From Synchiropus splendidus (Eukaryota > Chordata > Actinopteri > Syngnathiformes > Callionymidae): a stretch of DNA of 64,000 nt. Of this stretch, positions 10,767 through 22,750 are shown piece after piece. A program made the translations under genes and the position numbers. The DNA lies in NCBI RefSeq assembly GCF_027744825.2, contig NC_071336.1, positions 12,401,001 to 12,465,000 on the forward strand. Reading direction: 5' to 3'. The notes under the pieces are model-generated. The model had not been told where the DNA came from and did no database searches. It worked only from the letters and a program-made list of their open reading frames with translations. How positions within the stretch are numbered: position 1 is the first letter of the stretch; each line of letters begins with the position of its first letter.

Positions 10767-12124
10767 ATGTTCTTTGTTCACGCTCTGCTTCTGTGCAGTT
10801 TGTGTAAGTAACGAAGCAATGCTATGTAAGACTGAATGAGTCTGAGGGGATGATCTGTGTTTCAGCTGCAGCAGACTTCAGTGGGATTTCACAGCCTGTT
10901 TCTGTCCGATCTGTGGGGCTCGGAGACTCTGTCACCATCCAGTGTTACGTTGAGGGAAACCTGGATAGAGTGTGGTACAGACTGACATCAGCCCAGGTGC
11001 TGCAGTTCGTGGCCTCTTTCACTTCCAGATTTTCTCATGTGGAAATGTCTGACGACATCAAGGGTCGATATTCAGTTGAAGCTGTTGGGACTAAGCATCA
11101 TCTGAAGATATCACCAACCACCTGGACAGACGTGGGAACTTACTACTGTGGCGTGATACAGTTAGATCGTGTCCATTTTGGAGGAGGAACATCTCTGATG
11201 CTGAAAGGTTTGAAGGAGATCTGAAGGAGGATTCAGGCGATGAGGATGATGACAGTTTCTCTCTGCAGGTGCAAACATGTCCAGTCACTCTGTGGTGCAG
11301 CGTCCTCCGTCTCTGTTGGTGAAGCCGGGAGACTCTGTGACTCTTGAGTGTTCAGTTCTTCACACGGACCTCTGTTCACAAGAACACACCAGCGTCATGT
11401 GGCTGAAAACTCCAAAGAAACCTCCTGCAGAGATTGTTCACAGGTCTGGGAGAGATGAGAGTCACTGCACAAATGAGGCATGTGAGTACGAGTTCCTCCT
11501 GAAGAACCTGAGCTCTGAAGATGCTGGAACCTTCTACTGTGTAGCTGCTGCATGTGGACAAGTTCTGCTGGGCGACGGGACTGTGCTGAACATCACCAGC
11601 CGTAATATAAAACACCCTTTATAATTTTCTGATTTAAATTAATTTTATGCTGCTACACTTCCAAAAAGCGCATCTCTGATTTCCTTCAGGCAGCCAATGG
11701 AACTCTGATCCAACTGTCACTGGACTGATCTTGTCCAACATCATCTTTGGGATCCTCTTGTTGGTCTGCATTGTCATTTTATGTAAAAACCAGAAGAAAG
11801 CCATCGCAGGTAATAGAAACTTGTACACACTTAAACAAAGTTACATGATGCATCAAACGACCTTTTCAATTTTTATTCCAGAAAGCAGTGCTGGATCTCC
11901 TACAGCCCATCAGGTAAATCCACCTTGGAGCAATCGTTTCTGCAGATGTCTGATATGAGTTTTTTTTTTCCTTTTAGTCAAGTGATGGAGTTGTTTACGC
12001 ATCCGTCTGCGCAGCGCCGAAAAATCCCTCCAGAAAATCTGCAACGTTGCCCAGCCAAGACTCCGTCCTTTACTCGGACATCAAAATTGCCTCCAAAAGA
12101 AGCTCGGCTCATTCTCCTCATTAA
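10767..12124 (+). CDS. nitr: NITR-like inhibitory receptor D with two ITIMs
   Basis: Six exons: 10767-10803 (signal), 10866-11207 (V), 11269-11601 (second Ig), 11690-11809 (transmembrane), 11882-11913, 11978-12124 (tail, stop TAA). Phases 1,1,1,1,0 agree and the product is about 336 residues. The Ig domains carry CYVEG, VWYRL, DVGTYYC, FGGGTSLML, then TLECSV, VMWLK, DAGTFYC, LGDGTVLNI. The membrane run TGLILSNIIFGILLLVCIVI has no charge and is followed by KNQKKA. The last exon contains VVYASV and VLYSDI, both matching the ITIM consensus for SHP-type phosphatases, so an inhibitory NK-like receptor is inferred. All five introns are 61-88 bases. This is the only complete inhibitory member in the window and the best anchor for the family call. 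Confidence 0.9.
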
Positions 12125-15100
12125 GGTAAGGGAGCCACCACAAGTAGGCAAGCTCCTCACGCAACACTGTTTCTTATTTCCTCCATCATGAAAATTGCTC
12201 AATGTTAAGCACGGATGGACTCAGTGTTTACTGATCTCAAAAGAATGGTACGAGATGGGAGACTGATATGAAGATGAGAAAAACGTTTATCAGAGCAGAG
12301 AGAGGAAAACTGTGTGAGAGGTGAGGAGAGAATGGATGGATGGCTCCGCAGACCATCGAAACAATCATCAAATGGAGTTACAGCAGCATAGGTGAAGCAA
12401 AAGGTGAAATTCTGACCACTTTTATCTTTTACTTTGTTGTGTAATAACCCTGAAAATGGAATTTGAATTTTATTTTGGTCAGTCCACTTCTTGAATTGAC
12501 CTTAGGTATCACTCGAACGCCAGAAAATATCACAACTCCATTTTACAAAATATGAATTCATCGTCATATGTCACCAAGATGCCTTTGATCTTTACATGAC
12601 TCTCTTTACATAAAGATAGACAGTAATTGGAAAACGAGGATTTTATTTTCAGGTACTGTGTGATTCGACACTGACACGAGGCAGTAGCTTTAACTCGAGG
12701 GCAAGGAGATTATTTAAGTGTTTGTGGATGCTGATGTGTATTACCCTCAAAATGTCTATCTAAAATCTTCAACAGTTTTTAAATCACTATATCTGAGAGA
12801 GAATGGTATTCACACAACAAAGTTCTCTAAGTTCTACAAGATGACGGGAATTTGGTTGGAAAGCCTTGACAGGATTATTTTTCACTCTGCATTTTATGGA
12901 CCGAGAAAATCACATCATTGTTGGACGAATGTGGTCACACAACTGCAACTCACTCTTATATATTTCAGACCTGTATTAAAGTGTAAACATTGGATATTTG
13001 GATGTCATTGTCTCTGAGACCCTCAGACATTTTTTCTCATTCCCTCAAAGAAGTGATGAATATTGGTTTGAAGTTTTGATACTCACTGCTGAAAGGGCTG
13101 TCATGAAGAGCTGGGTGGTTGATGCACTGGATGTAATATGTTGGAATGGAGCTATATGCCAAACAGATACTTGTATTATCCGCAATATTTGTTGTTCTTT
13201 TCCTTTTCTTTCCTTCTCTGATTCACCTATAGATATACAGAATACGTACACCAGACTTCCCCGTCGTGGGAAGTATAAAGGCCTATCTCATGTGTATAGA
13301 TTCTTTTCATATATACCAAAGCAGAATCCATGACATGGACATGTAAACATAAATGTCAACAAGTGTGACATCAACTCTGGTGCAGGTCTTTGCTTTGGTC
13401 GGAGAGAAAGATGCAACTGCTGGTGGTCACTTTCGGAAACAGATGCAGCTCCACGGCTGCTCATGTTACAAAACCATTTATAGCAGAAAACAGGTCAAAC
13501 CACAACTGTTGGAGCCAGAGAGCAGAACCAGTGTGACGTGAGCAGAATGCATCTCAGAACTTCATCTGACCTACCTTCCATATCTTTGTAGTCCATCAGA
13601 CTGGGGGCACTGAGATATGCATCTCAGCAGAGTTTCATTCCACATCTAATCCATCAGTACCGTGTCACATCACGCTTTCATTAATAACAAATGGTTACAA
13701 AACTACAGGTTGTGCTAAACCAATTCAGAAAATTACATTCCCATGAAGAAATCATTTTGTCAGGTTTCCACTATCGACATGATCGAACAACAAAGCCCAG
13801 TTACATTTTCCCCGTCCAGTTCAGTCAGCTTGGGGTCTTGTTCAGAGACGAGGGAAGGTTTGTGTGAGGGTTGATCGCCATGTTTGGTCCACCTGAATAA
13901 AACACCTGAGCATAAAGCACCTAGAAACTGATTCATCCACAATACTGCCACAGCTACCAAAATATTCATTGGCAGGACGGGTGGAGTGACCCTGAATAAG
14001 TCAGTTGCTGCAACTGGAACTGCCCATAATCTATCAGTGAGTGAACATGAAAGACAAACATTTTAAGAAGTGTATACACATTATTTCAATTTGATTCATT
14101 TTTAACACCTAATAACAGTGAACTGCCATCAAGCTACTGCTCCCCGGTGCAACGTCACAGACAACCAGACATCCAGCCAGAAATCTGAATATTGTCACCA
14201 TTTACACCATTTTGCCATTTTCCTGTCATGTGAAGACCATGTAATGTATTGATTTGTCAAGTGCATTTGTGTGACTAGATACTTTGTAGTTTGCTATTGG
14301 ATTGTATGGTATCAAGCAGAGCTTGATATAGTAAAAAAAAATATATATATTGAAAACTGTTTCTTTGGAGTTTCAATCTGTACACAAAGAGTGCCAATTA
14401 CACATATTGTAGAAATCTAACCTCTTATACTGTGACTCGTGATCAAGTAGTCACATTTATGACAATGTAAATATGTTGTTTAAATACTTCAATCCTTATA
14501 TCTATAATCTATTTAACAATACTGAAATATTTGCCTAATAACGTCAGTATTCTATAAATAAACCAGATAATACCAACTAGTTTTTGCCTCACACAGGAAA
14601 CTACAGTTAAAATTGATTTTTTAAATTTAATTGTACAAAGGTATTTTCACTTTTTTTGCAGCGACTTGAAGCGAAAGGTCAGCATTGCTGGATGGAATCA
14701 AATATTTTCAAGCGCATGCTGAGCAGTGAGGGCAAAACAACAAGTTCACCCTAGTGAAGCGTCCCAAGCGTTAACCAGATCACCACAGTGAGCGGAAGAT
14801 AATTGTCGTGTCGTGTATCTACAGATGGAAACTTGCTTGAACACAGGAAAACCAGATCGAGTCCACCTAACCTCAAAGATCACAAGAAGGTGCAACACAA
14901 AAACAGATTGCTGCCCGTAATAGGACGAGAGCGAGCGGTCATCCGAGGCAGCGAGCAGATCATCTGTCATTCAAACACCCAGCTTGTCCATCACCAACTG
15001 TTCCTCTCAAAATAAAACATTTTTACATTCCTGATGCCTCATTATTGAATGATCATTCATGACCATTCAACCCACTTTGCACACTTTTATGAGAAGTGTT

Positions 15101-16399
15101 AAGAGAACTATACGTGTTTATGTAAAATGTTTGTCTCATGTATTTGAAACTACAATATTCTTACAGCCACGATGCTTTAAGACCCTCATTCTAGAAACCC
15201 AGCACTCTCTCAAATTTACCAAGGAGGTGAGTGAAATACACTCCAGTACGTCCAGAAGGGGCAGATAATCACAATTCAAGTCCCATGCAGACTTACTTTT
15301 GTAGCAAAATATTTGATTTGCATTCATTTTAATTTTAGACTGTATACATCAACATCGTTTTCAATTATATTTTTCTGTGAAGTGTCAAAATCTGAAAGTG
15401 AAGTGATTCATTTTTTTTTTTACTATAGTTCCTAAAATGTTATGTCTTACACTAATGTAATGCAAAATGAATCAACCAGAGTCACAGATTAGAAGAAAAA
15501 AACATTTTATTCAGGGTTCCAAATCAGACATGTAAAAAAAGCACAAGCATAAATAGACTCAAGATTTCATTTATCCTTCATTCCATCCTGGAGCAACCAG
15601 GAAAGTGATTCTGGGCCTGACCCCCTCTCATCTTGGTGCTACTCAGGGTTGTATTCTCAAAGTCGTGTGAATCACAGATCTACGTTCAACTAAATTAGAA
15701 TCACTTCGCAGCTCCTTGACGTCGGTGTTGCACATGTTATTGTCTCAATACAAGCACTAGTGCTGAGGTCAAGAAAATGTTAGGTTAAACTGAATGAGAC
15801 TCCAACGCCTCTTCAGTGGTAAATCAAGACAAACGCTCAATGGCATTCTTTGCCTTTTAGATGTTTCAAATTCCCACATTTTGTAGTCATCTATTACACA
15901 TCTTTTCACAAGAAATTGAGTACAACTCTAGGATTTTATCTTAAAAGCAGGTCTAACTACGGTAATATTAGTTCATACCACCGATGAGGAGCAACTTCAA
16001 TTTGTCTTGATCCCATATACTGCTGTACAAATGCAGGGAAAACGAGTTGACTTTGTTGTTGCTCAGGCGTACTATATAAAAAAAAAAAAAAAGCAAGCTG
16101 CAGCTGCCATCTACTGTCTACTTACGGTATGACAGGACACTGATGAAACAAGGATCTCCGCACTTAGTGCCGTCATAATACGTCAAACAGCACTTTAGCA
16201 GCGTGAAATATCCTAAGAGGTCTTAGTTACTACTACAACCTGTGTTGTAGCGATGAGAAATTGGATACGTCCAAACTAACAGGGTTATTACCACATTCCT
16301 GACGAGATTACAACAACTCTTTGTGACTGTAACACCAGATCAAAGTCGAGTTTCCCAACCTGTTGGAGCAGCCAATGGCTGGTAATACTCACTGTTGCT
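12125..16399. other. 4.3 kb region without recognisable genes
   Basis: Short open frames on both strands show no domain, no splice-consistent partners and no conserved motif. It is mostly AT-rich unique sequence with short A and T runs (for example near 15410 and 16080). The end of the RBM4-like gene 1 transcript may lie near a minus-strand AATAAA at 15506-15511. Confidence 0.55.
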
Positions 16400-16612
16400 C
16401 GAGCTCAGGGGTCACAGACGGTCCTCAAAGGGCCACAGTGGGTGCAAGTTTCTGTTGCAGCCAATCGCCTTTTCACCAGTCAGGTGTCTGAAGACTGTCC
16501 CCACTTGTCAGTCTGGTGCTGCTTGTTTCAGCTGACACCTGATGAGTGGAAACAAAAACCCTCACCCACTGCAGCTCCTTTGTGGATCAGTTTGAGAGCC
16601 CTGGACCAGACC
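16400..16612. mobile_element. MITE-like element with inverted ends
   Basis: The left part GGTCCTCAAAGGGCCACAGT then GGGTGCAAGTTT is mirrored on the right by AAACAAAAACCCTCACCCAC then TGCAGCTCCTTTGTGGATCA and GAGAGCCCTGGACC. The ends form an imperfect inverted repeat of about 50 bases. Elements of this make-up are common in fish genomes. Confidence 0.6.
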
Positions 16613-16714
16613 ACATAACCGTAACACACATGACGACCTTGACTTACCTGTTGAGATGGGCATGTTCTTCAGCCTTTGATGTAGTTGGACTCGGGGGGGC
16701 CGGCCACATGTGCA

Positions 16715-17178
16715 ATGGGTAATGGAACTGACTTACGCCGAATATTAAATCAATTTGATCGGATCTCGTTGGTCGAAACGAAGGCGGCGATTATACGCAG
16801 GTATAACGAAAGGCTCTTGAGTGACATCGAGTGCTTCTTAAGGAGCAGAGTTGGGGAATACGACGACGCCCTGAGGTACGTTTTCATCTTGAAACTTTAT
16901 TTTCACAAATACGGCACACGGAGGACTCATTTGCGGAAAGGAAGTTTATGATGGAATCGTGCAGTCTCTGTTTAGCATGAGAGGGTTGGACATCAAGTAT
17001 CGCGTGGGAATTTCTATCACATACCTTCACAGAATCACAAAATCTAAAGCAGGTAAAAAAAATAACTTGAAATAGGGCTACAACGGACGTCTTCGAAGAA
17101 CAAACATCACAATAAAAAACTATGGCAGATGTGGACGACGGCATTTTGAGTCCTCCAGTGTCTGTCCTAATGGAATAA
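16715..17178 (+). CDS. Predicted three-exon small protein, family not recognised
   Basis: Three open segments join in frame: 16715-16875 (donor after CTGAG), 16976-17052 (acceptor with pyrimidine tract TCTCTGTTTAG, donor after GCAG), 17129-17178 (stop TAA). Phases 2 and 1 match and the product is 95 residues. The first exon encodes a charged, probably helical stretch (ISLVETKAAIIRRYNERLL), the second RGLDIKYRVGIS and HRITKSKA, the third an acidic VDDGI then a short end. There is no signal peptide or membrane segment. Introns of 100 and 76 bases suit this genome. I do not recognise the family. It converges on RBM4-like gene 1 and may lie within its 3' UTR intron. The second acceptor (TATGGCAG) is weak. 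A further open frame at 17171-17488 is offset and not joined. It could be a real small nuclear protein gene or chance. Confidence 0.45.
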
Positions 17179-17484
17179 AACCGCGCACGGCCACAGACGT
17201 GAGGACGCATCAGAGGGTGGAAAGCAACGACGCAGTCGAATGACGATCCCTGAAAAAGAGGAAATCACACCAGTGAACCCTTCAAGCTGTGAAAGCAAAA
17301 AAAGGAGAAAAAAAAAACACGAAAACACTAATGTGCCACGTTTTTACGGAACGCACAGCTTCATATCAACGTCACTGCCGAGGGGGAAAGAGCATGGTCT
17401 CTTGACTATATATATAGGGTCCAACGACAATAAAACATTTCCACTCGAGGACCTCACCTTGGCGTCGCAAAGCTTTGATGTGGT

Positions 17485-18594
17485 TTAATAAGCGAAGCGA
17501 GAAGGCGGTGGCGGGGGAGGTCGCTCGGCGTAGGGGTCCCTGGGTCGAGGAACACCATATGCTGGGACACGTTTAACCGGAGAAAGACGGGAGCGCTCAT
17601 AGGGGTAGCCATTACCAGCACTGGGCATAGCCATGCTAGGGGGCCTTCGGAGGGGACTACGGTCTCTGGGGTAGTACGAAGGCATGGGAGGCGGCGGTGG
17701 ACGTCGGTCGTATGAGTCAATCGGTGACGCCATAACAGGGTCTCGCACAGGAGCAACAGGCGGAGGAGGTGGCGGGCCAGAACGCTGGTCCTGGTACGGC
17801 GACGCCCCATAAGGACGTGCTCGATACTTTTCATAGTAATCTATGACGCCATATTGACCCCTGTCGCCGTTGTATGGATGCTGAGAATAAGCGGCTCGCC
17901 TGGGGGGATGTGGCGGGAGGGGAGGGGCAGGGAAACCTCGAGGCATGTGGCCGGGGCGCCCTCTCATGTAGTCGGACGCCCCCGGGTGGGAGTACTCTCC
18001 AGGGTACTGTGGTGGCCAGTAGCCTTCCTGGTCGTGAGAGGGAGGGTAGTCATACTGCTCGTCATATTTGGGACGACTTTTGGAAATCTGCACATGGATG
18101 CGTTTCCCTGAGAACAAAAAAGGTAAACAAAAAGTTTAGTACGTTAGATCAGGACACATAAGAACAAATTATTCTATCATCCTACCTTGGAACTCAGTGT
18201 TATCAAGTCCTTTCATGGCATCCATTGCTTCTTCCGAGTTAGACATGTGCACAAAGGCAAAATTCTTGACAATGGCACACTCTGTGACTGAGCCATACTC
18301 TTCAAAGAGGGCACGGAGCTCGTCGTCGGCTCCTTTCTCCACGTTGGAAACGTGCAGCTTGACTGACCCCTGGTTCCGCCCGTTGCTGGCCTCCACGTTT
18401 ATAGGTGTGTTATGCAGCTTGTGAAGGTGCAGGTTCTTGATGGCCTTTGTAGCTGCCTTGCGGTCATCCATGTGGACAAAGGCAAAGTTCTTGATGATTG
18501 CACATTCCGTGACGTTGCCATACTCTGAGAAGAGCGCTTTTATTTCTTCCTGCTGTGCTTCGCCAGGGAGGTTACCCACAAATATTTTCACCAT
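17485..18594 (-). CDS. rbm4-like: RBM4/lark-like RNA-binding protein 1
   Basis: RBM4 family proteins bind pre-mRNA and mRNA through two RRM domains and control splicing and translation. Coding exons: 18594-18186 and 18107-17485 (stop TAA), joined in phase 1; product 343 residues. RRM1 (about 2-72) has RNP2 IFVGNL and RNP1 [11 protein letters not shown]2 (about 78-148) has LHVSNV and KNFAFVHM, ending in TEFQGKRIHVQ as in RBM4. The CCHC zinc knuckle that follows RRM2 in mammalian RBM4 is missing; instead there is a Pro/Tyr/Arg-rich tail with [19 protein letters not shown] and YERSRLSPV, which echo the RBM4 C-terminus. The start ATG follows acceptor TTTTTTCTTCAG, so upstream exons are noncoding. 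A strong splice donor (CAAG/GTGAGG) lies 27 bases past the stop, implying a 3' UTR intron. Confidence 0.92.
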
Positions 18595-20240
18595 TGTTCT
18601 GTTTCTGAAGAAAAAAGACTGGCATGAGTTGATGGGAACACAATGCTAACAAACAAAGTAGGGAGGCTACAATAAGAATTTATGCTGCAGGTCACAATAC
18701 TGATCAGCCAGAGCGCCACCACCGATCACGTTCACATGGACTGATAATGAATTTGATGTCAAAATGATGAGACCTTCTTCAAAAGGACAACTGAAAAAAC
18801 ATTTAATTTGATGCGAGGCGTTGTCTGTGAATCTCTGGAGACTGTCCTATGACAGTGAAATATTTACACACTGTAGCAGGACTCCGAGACAGCGACCACT
18901 ACATTTATGAAAGTTTCCAGGATCCAGTCGTTTCTGTTTCCTTACCTGCGTAAACGACACCTGAGAAAGGCTGATCATTCAGCTTGGTGAAATTAATATT
19001 TCAATCATTCCGAATGTCACGCTGTGCCGCGTGGGTTACTGCGCAAACAGCCTGCTACTGAGGAACCAGCGGTCTCACTTTCATGTGCCCAGAAAACTCT
19101 GTGTGCTCCGTCAAGTGCTGGTGCTTTAAATGCCGTGTTTAATTTGAATGTGCTTCCCTGCACAGCGTTGTCCTGTGTATCTGCTGCAGGATGCAAACTT
19201 TACATGACGGAGTGACGAAGCTCCACAGCAGACATGCAGACATGTAGCGGATGCATCACAACCAGCGGTACTTCAGAGTGCCGGCTGTCACATGTGATCA
19301 GTTGTTGTGATCGGCTATGACAGGTAGTGATCGGCATTCGCTGACCGATCGATCGGAGCGTCCCTAAAACGTAAAGTACTAATATAGGACGCACATGTTT
19401 ACTTCCGCATTTGTATGAAAACATTGTAGTGAAATATTAAATACAATGGAGGTGTATTGTACAGTATGAACGAGGACAATGCATTGATGAAAATAGGCTT
19501 CAACTAGGTGCCCTTTGATGTTTTTAGGAAGTTTGACAAACTTTTAAGCTATTGTGGGATGAATAAATGAAGACTGAAATATTTTTTATATTCTGTTAGT
19601 CATAGTCGAGATTTTTCTGTCTTTCAGTTATTGACAGTTAGAGTTCAGCTAAGATTTTTAAAACACCTTTCCATTTGTATATATAGTAATGGCATTAAGT
19701 GCATGAGCTCAGATTTGATGACATATACACTTTTGGAGTACCTGATATTCTGAACATTTAGAGCACAAACTAACACTTGGTCGGAATAAACAACTGGTAT
19801 TAGCCGCACTAGCCTTACTTTCATAGAGCGTCAGTGTTCCACACTCATTTTGTAATGCGCCGATGCAGTATCATAAACATTTATCTCAGCTGATAGATCA
19901 ATATAGTCCAATCTGGTAGATTTCAGAGCAGCCTGTTTCTCCACGCAGAAACAGAGGCCCAGCGCAGAGTGGACATGCTCGCGCAAATAGCATAGCAACC
20001 GTTTCAAACAAAGACGACCCAATATGTCACAACTCTTCACCCAGAACGAGTCTGCAATTGGTTTCATTCGAATGACTAATTGCGTTGTTGACGCTACGAT
20101 ATACGCGTCAATATACAGATGTTTCATTACCTTACTCGTCTTCACTGATGCAGCGTCGCGGCGTCCAGGGTTCTGTCTGGATTACAGCTAGCAAGGCTGC
20201 TAATGTTCGATTGGTGTTGCAATGACAGGAGTCAGCGAAG
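18595..20240 (-). promoter_or_regulatory. 5' UTR introns and likely promoter of RBM4-like gene 1
   Basis: The minus strand shows plausible noncoding-exon donors at about 18945 (ACGCAG/GTAAGG) and about 20130 (GACGA/GTAAGG). The latter lies in a locally CpG-rich patch with a CCAAT box at about 20208. No coding exon is visible. The exact start site is not determined. Confidence 0.4.
19290..19366. repeat. hAT-like terminal fragment
   Basis: The segment ends GATCGGAGCGTCCCTA, resembling a hAT terminal repeat (TAGGGACGCTCCGATC inverted). No convincing matching left end or target duplication was found. Confidence 0.35.
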
Positions 20241-21960
20241 CACAGCGCCACCTAGAGTACAGGAGGCAACAACGCATTAAACAAGTCTAACGGGCAGTTT
20301 CTGTACACAGAGCATATAACATCGTGTGTGCGCCTACATGGGAAGGAACAATCATATTTTTACACCAGTACACGAGTAAGGAAAAGACCAAATACCAAAA
20401 ACTTTACAATATGGCAAATTGTAATGGATAATGATTCAAACAAAGTACTTGTCAAATTTGTAATATTAAAGAGGACACTGTTCTACTAGGAACTTTGATG
20501 ACATGCTGAGCAACAGTCATCAGATGCATCAGATTTAAAAATGAAGTTCCTTCTTTGCAAGACTGGATCATTTTCACATGTGCAGGAGTGAAAACAATAG
20601 AATTAAACTAACCTGCTTTGCTTGAGGGCGCTGTCTTCTCTTCACTTACCATAACGTTCACCCCAACCGTGTTGAACAACCTACGGAGAGTAAACACACT
20701 AAGAACAAGACTCTTTGAATCAAACACAACAAATGATCCATCTTGGCAGTTTTATGTCAAATGTCACCATGGGCTACTTTGTCTAGTTAAATGCACGGTA
20801 CTGTCTCTGTGCATAAAATAGAAACATAGCAGGGTTAAAAATAAGTACATCTGCATATGAACAATGGCAGCTGAATTGCAATACCAGGGAATTTGTCACA
20901 ATGCTAAGAACTATCCGTTTTCTTGACTGTTAAAACCTTGCACTTTACGGCTTTACTTCACAAATCTTTACAGAAGGTGGAGGCACCCATGGCAGTGCAT
21001 TCACCTCTATACAACCTAACTGTACATATATATTGCCACATTAAACTTAGTTTATAAAATTGGACACAGGAAAACACTAAGGCCGGAAAAATGCACGTAA
21101 TACTTAATCACAGGGACGGACCCATGTCAAGCTGAATTGCACCTGCTTTGGCTACTGCTGCTGCGATCGTGAAACACTCAATGAAAACCCAACTATTCAG
21201 AGGGACATTGTATGGATTGCCTGTATTGAAGAACACTGTACTTGTACACTGACGCAATTGTTTTCGACTAAATTTATGCAGGGAAAAAAAACGTGATTAT
21301 AGCCTCATGGCAAGAGGAAATTGCGGGGAAAAAAAGTAATTTACATGCAACTTCTGGCCCCCAATCAAAGGGCCCCATCATTTAACTACTTCAAACTAGT
21401 AGCGTGATCAAGTGACATGGAGGTAAACGTGAAGGGCAGTGGTGAGAATCAGACATAACACAGGTAATATGGCAACGGCAAATTGTCAAAAGTCCAACAT
21501 TGATGCAATTCAAACCATCCAGCACACAATAAACGCATGTTTGTTAAAATGTTTAACCTACACACAGCGTTTGATTGATTGAAAACATACTGGTTCATTG
21601 ACGTGTACGCGACAGAAGCATAAGAAGCAGCAAGAAAGTCGAAAACCAAAAGTTTTCCTCCACCCACATTAATATTTTTCCTGGTGCTCTGCAATCGAGA
21701 TTTAGGTCAACGCTCTCGAAACAGCTGATACATAAAACTGTTAAGACAAGAAAAGGACACCAGGATGTGCATATGATTTAACTTCAAAACTATGCAACGT
21801 TGGCATGAAAACAAATGCACCGTGACGCCCCCCACGCTTAGAAAAAGGAGCGCCCTCTGACGGCACAAGTACAGTTTTAATTTGAAGAAATCCCCCGCGG
21901 CATTGAGAACAGGGACGCCATCGGACAGCGGGTAGAACGCCTGAAAGAGATTCGGAGGAC
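20241..21960. other. Spacer between the two RBM4-like genes
   Basis: No exon was recognised on either strand. Short open frames lack domains or partners. Confidence 0.55.
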
Positions 21961-22000
21961 AAGGACATGACAGCTAGAATGTTTCTTTGGAGCCTTTTAG

Positions 22001-22006
22001 TTTATT
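22001..22006 (-). terminator. Polyadenylation signal of RBM4-like gene 2
   Basis: AATAAA on the minus strand (TTTATT on plus) lies about 745 bases past the stop codon. Confidence 0.55.
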
Positions 22007-22559
22007 AAAAATATCTTAAAACTGAAAAGCAACTTAAAAGTCATACAGAACATTTTTGTACTCGCCTATCACGGCGCACGAAATGGTTTAACACAAAGAA
22101 CAAAAGCCACACTTTTTTTTTTTTTAAATCGATCCAAGTATGGCGCAGCATAATATAAACTTTTTTTTCTTTACATGTACTTGTTTACCCTAATTCTCGC
22201 ACGCGTTAACGCCAGGCAAGTTGTGACTTAATTCTTATGAATATCTTTGCTTGTTCGGAATAGTAAAAATAAAAATAGTATCATTATGAGCCGTAAGTGG
22301 GCTCTGTTTTAGCAGTTCTGCGTGACTTAATGATTAAAACATTTAGGGTTCTCAACAATAAAAGAAGCAAAGAAACAAAATGAACAACTCAAAAAAGTCG
22401 TCAAACAAGGATTCGGGATTTTGTTTTGTTTAAGAACGGGTCGGTCCGCAAAACAGTATCTTCCAGTAAGTCGCAGGCGAACGCAACGCAATCCGCTGTA
22501 GACGAAGGACGTAGCGCAGCACGTACATCAGCAGACGGCGGTCTTGTCATATTCTAAAC

Positions 22560-22745
22560 CTGGAGAGAGAGCACATCACAGGTCAAAGAGCGCGATTTAG
22601 TCAGGAGTCGCGCAAGACTGATTTTGAGAGCAGCAACATTTGAGGGCTGAGCAGCAGAGGAGGTCTGTGTTTAGCTAATTCTACGTGTTTGTACGCAGCG
22701 TCTGATCCATTTTACGGGCGGACTGAGGACAAGTCTGATTCTTAC
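22560..22745 (-). other. 3' UTR intron of RBM4-like gene 2
   Basis: Five bases after the stop codon the minus strand has the donor GTACG/GTAAGA. The acceptor TCTCTCTCCAG/GTTTAG lies 186 bases on. Because the junction is so near the stop, nonsense-mediated decay is not expected. RBM4-like gene 1 has a comparable donor just after its stop. Confidence 0.6.
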
Positions 22746-22750
22746 CGTAC

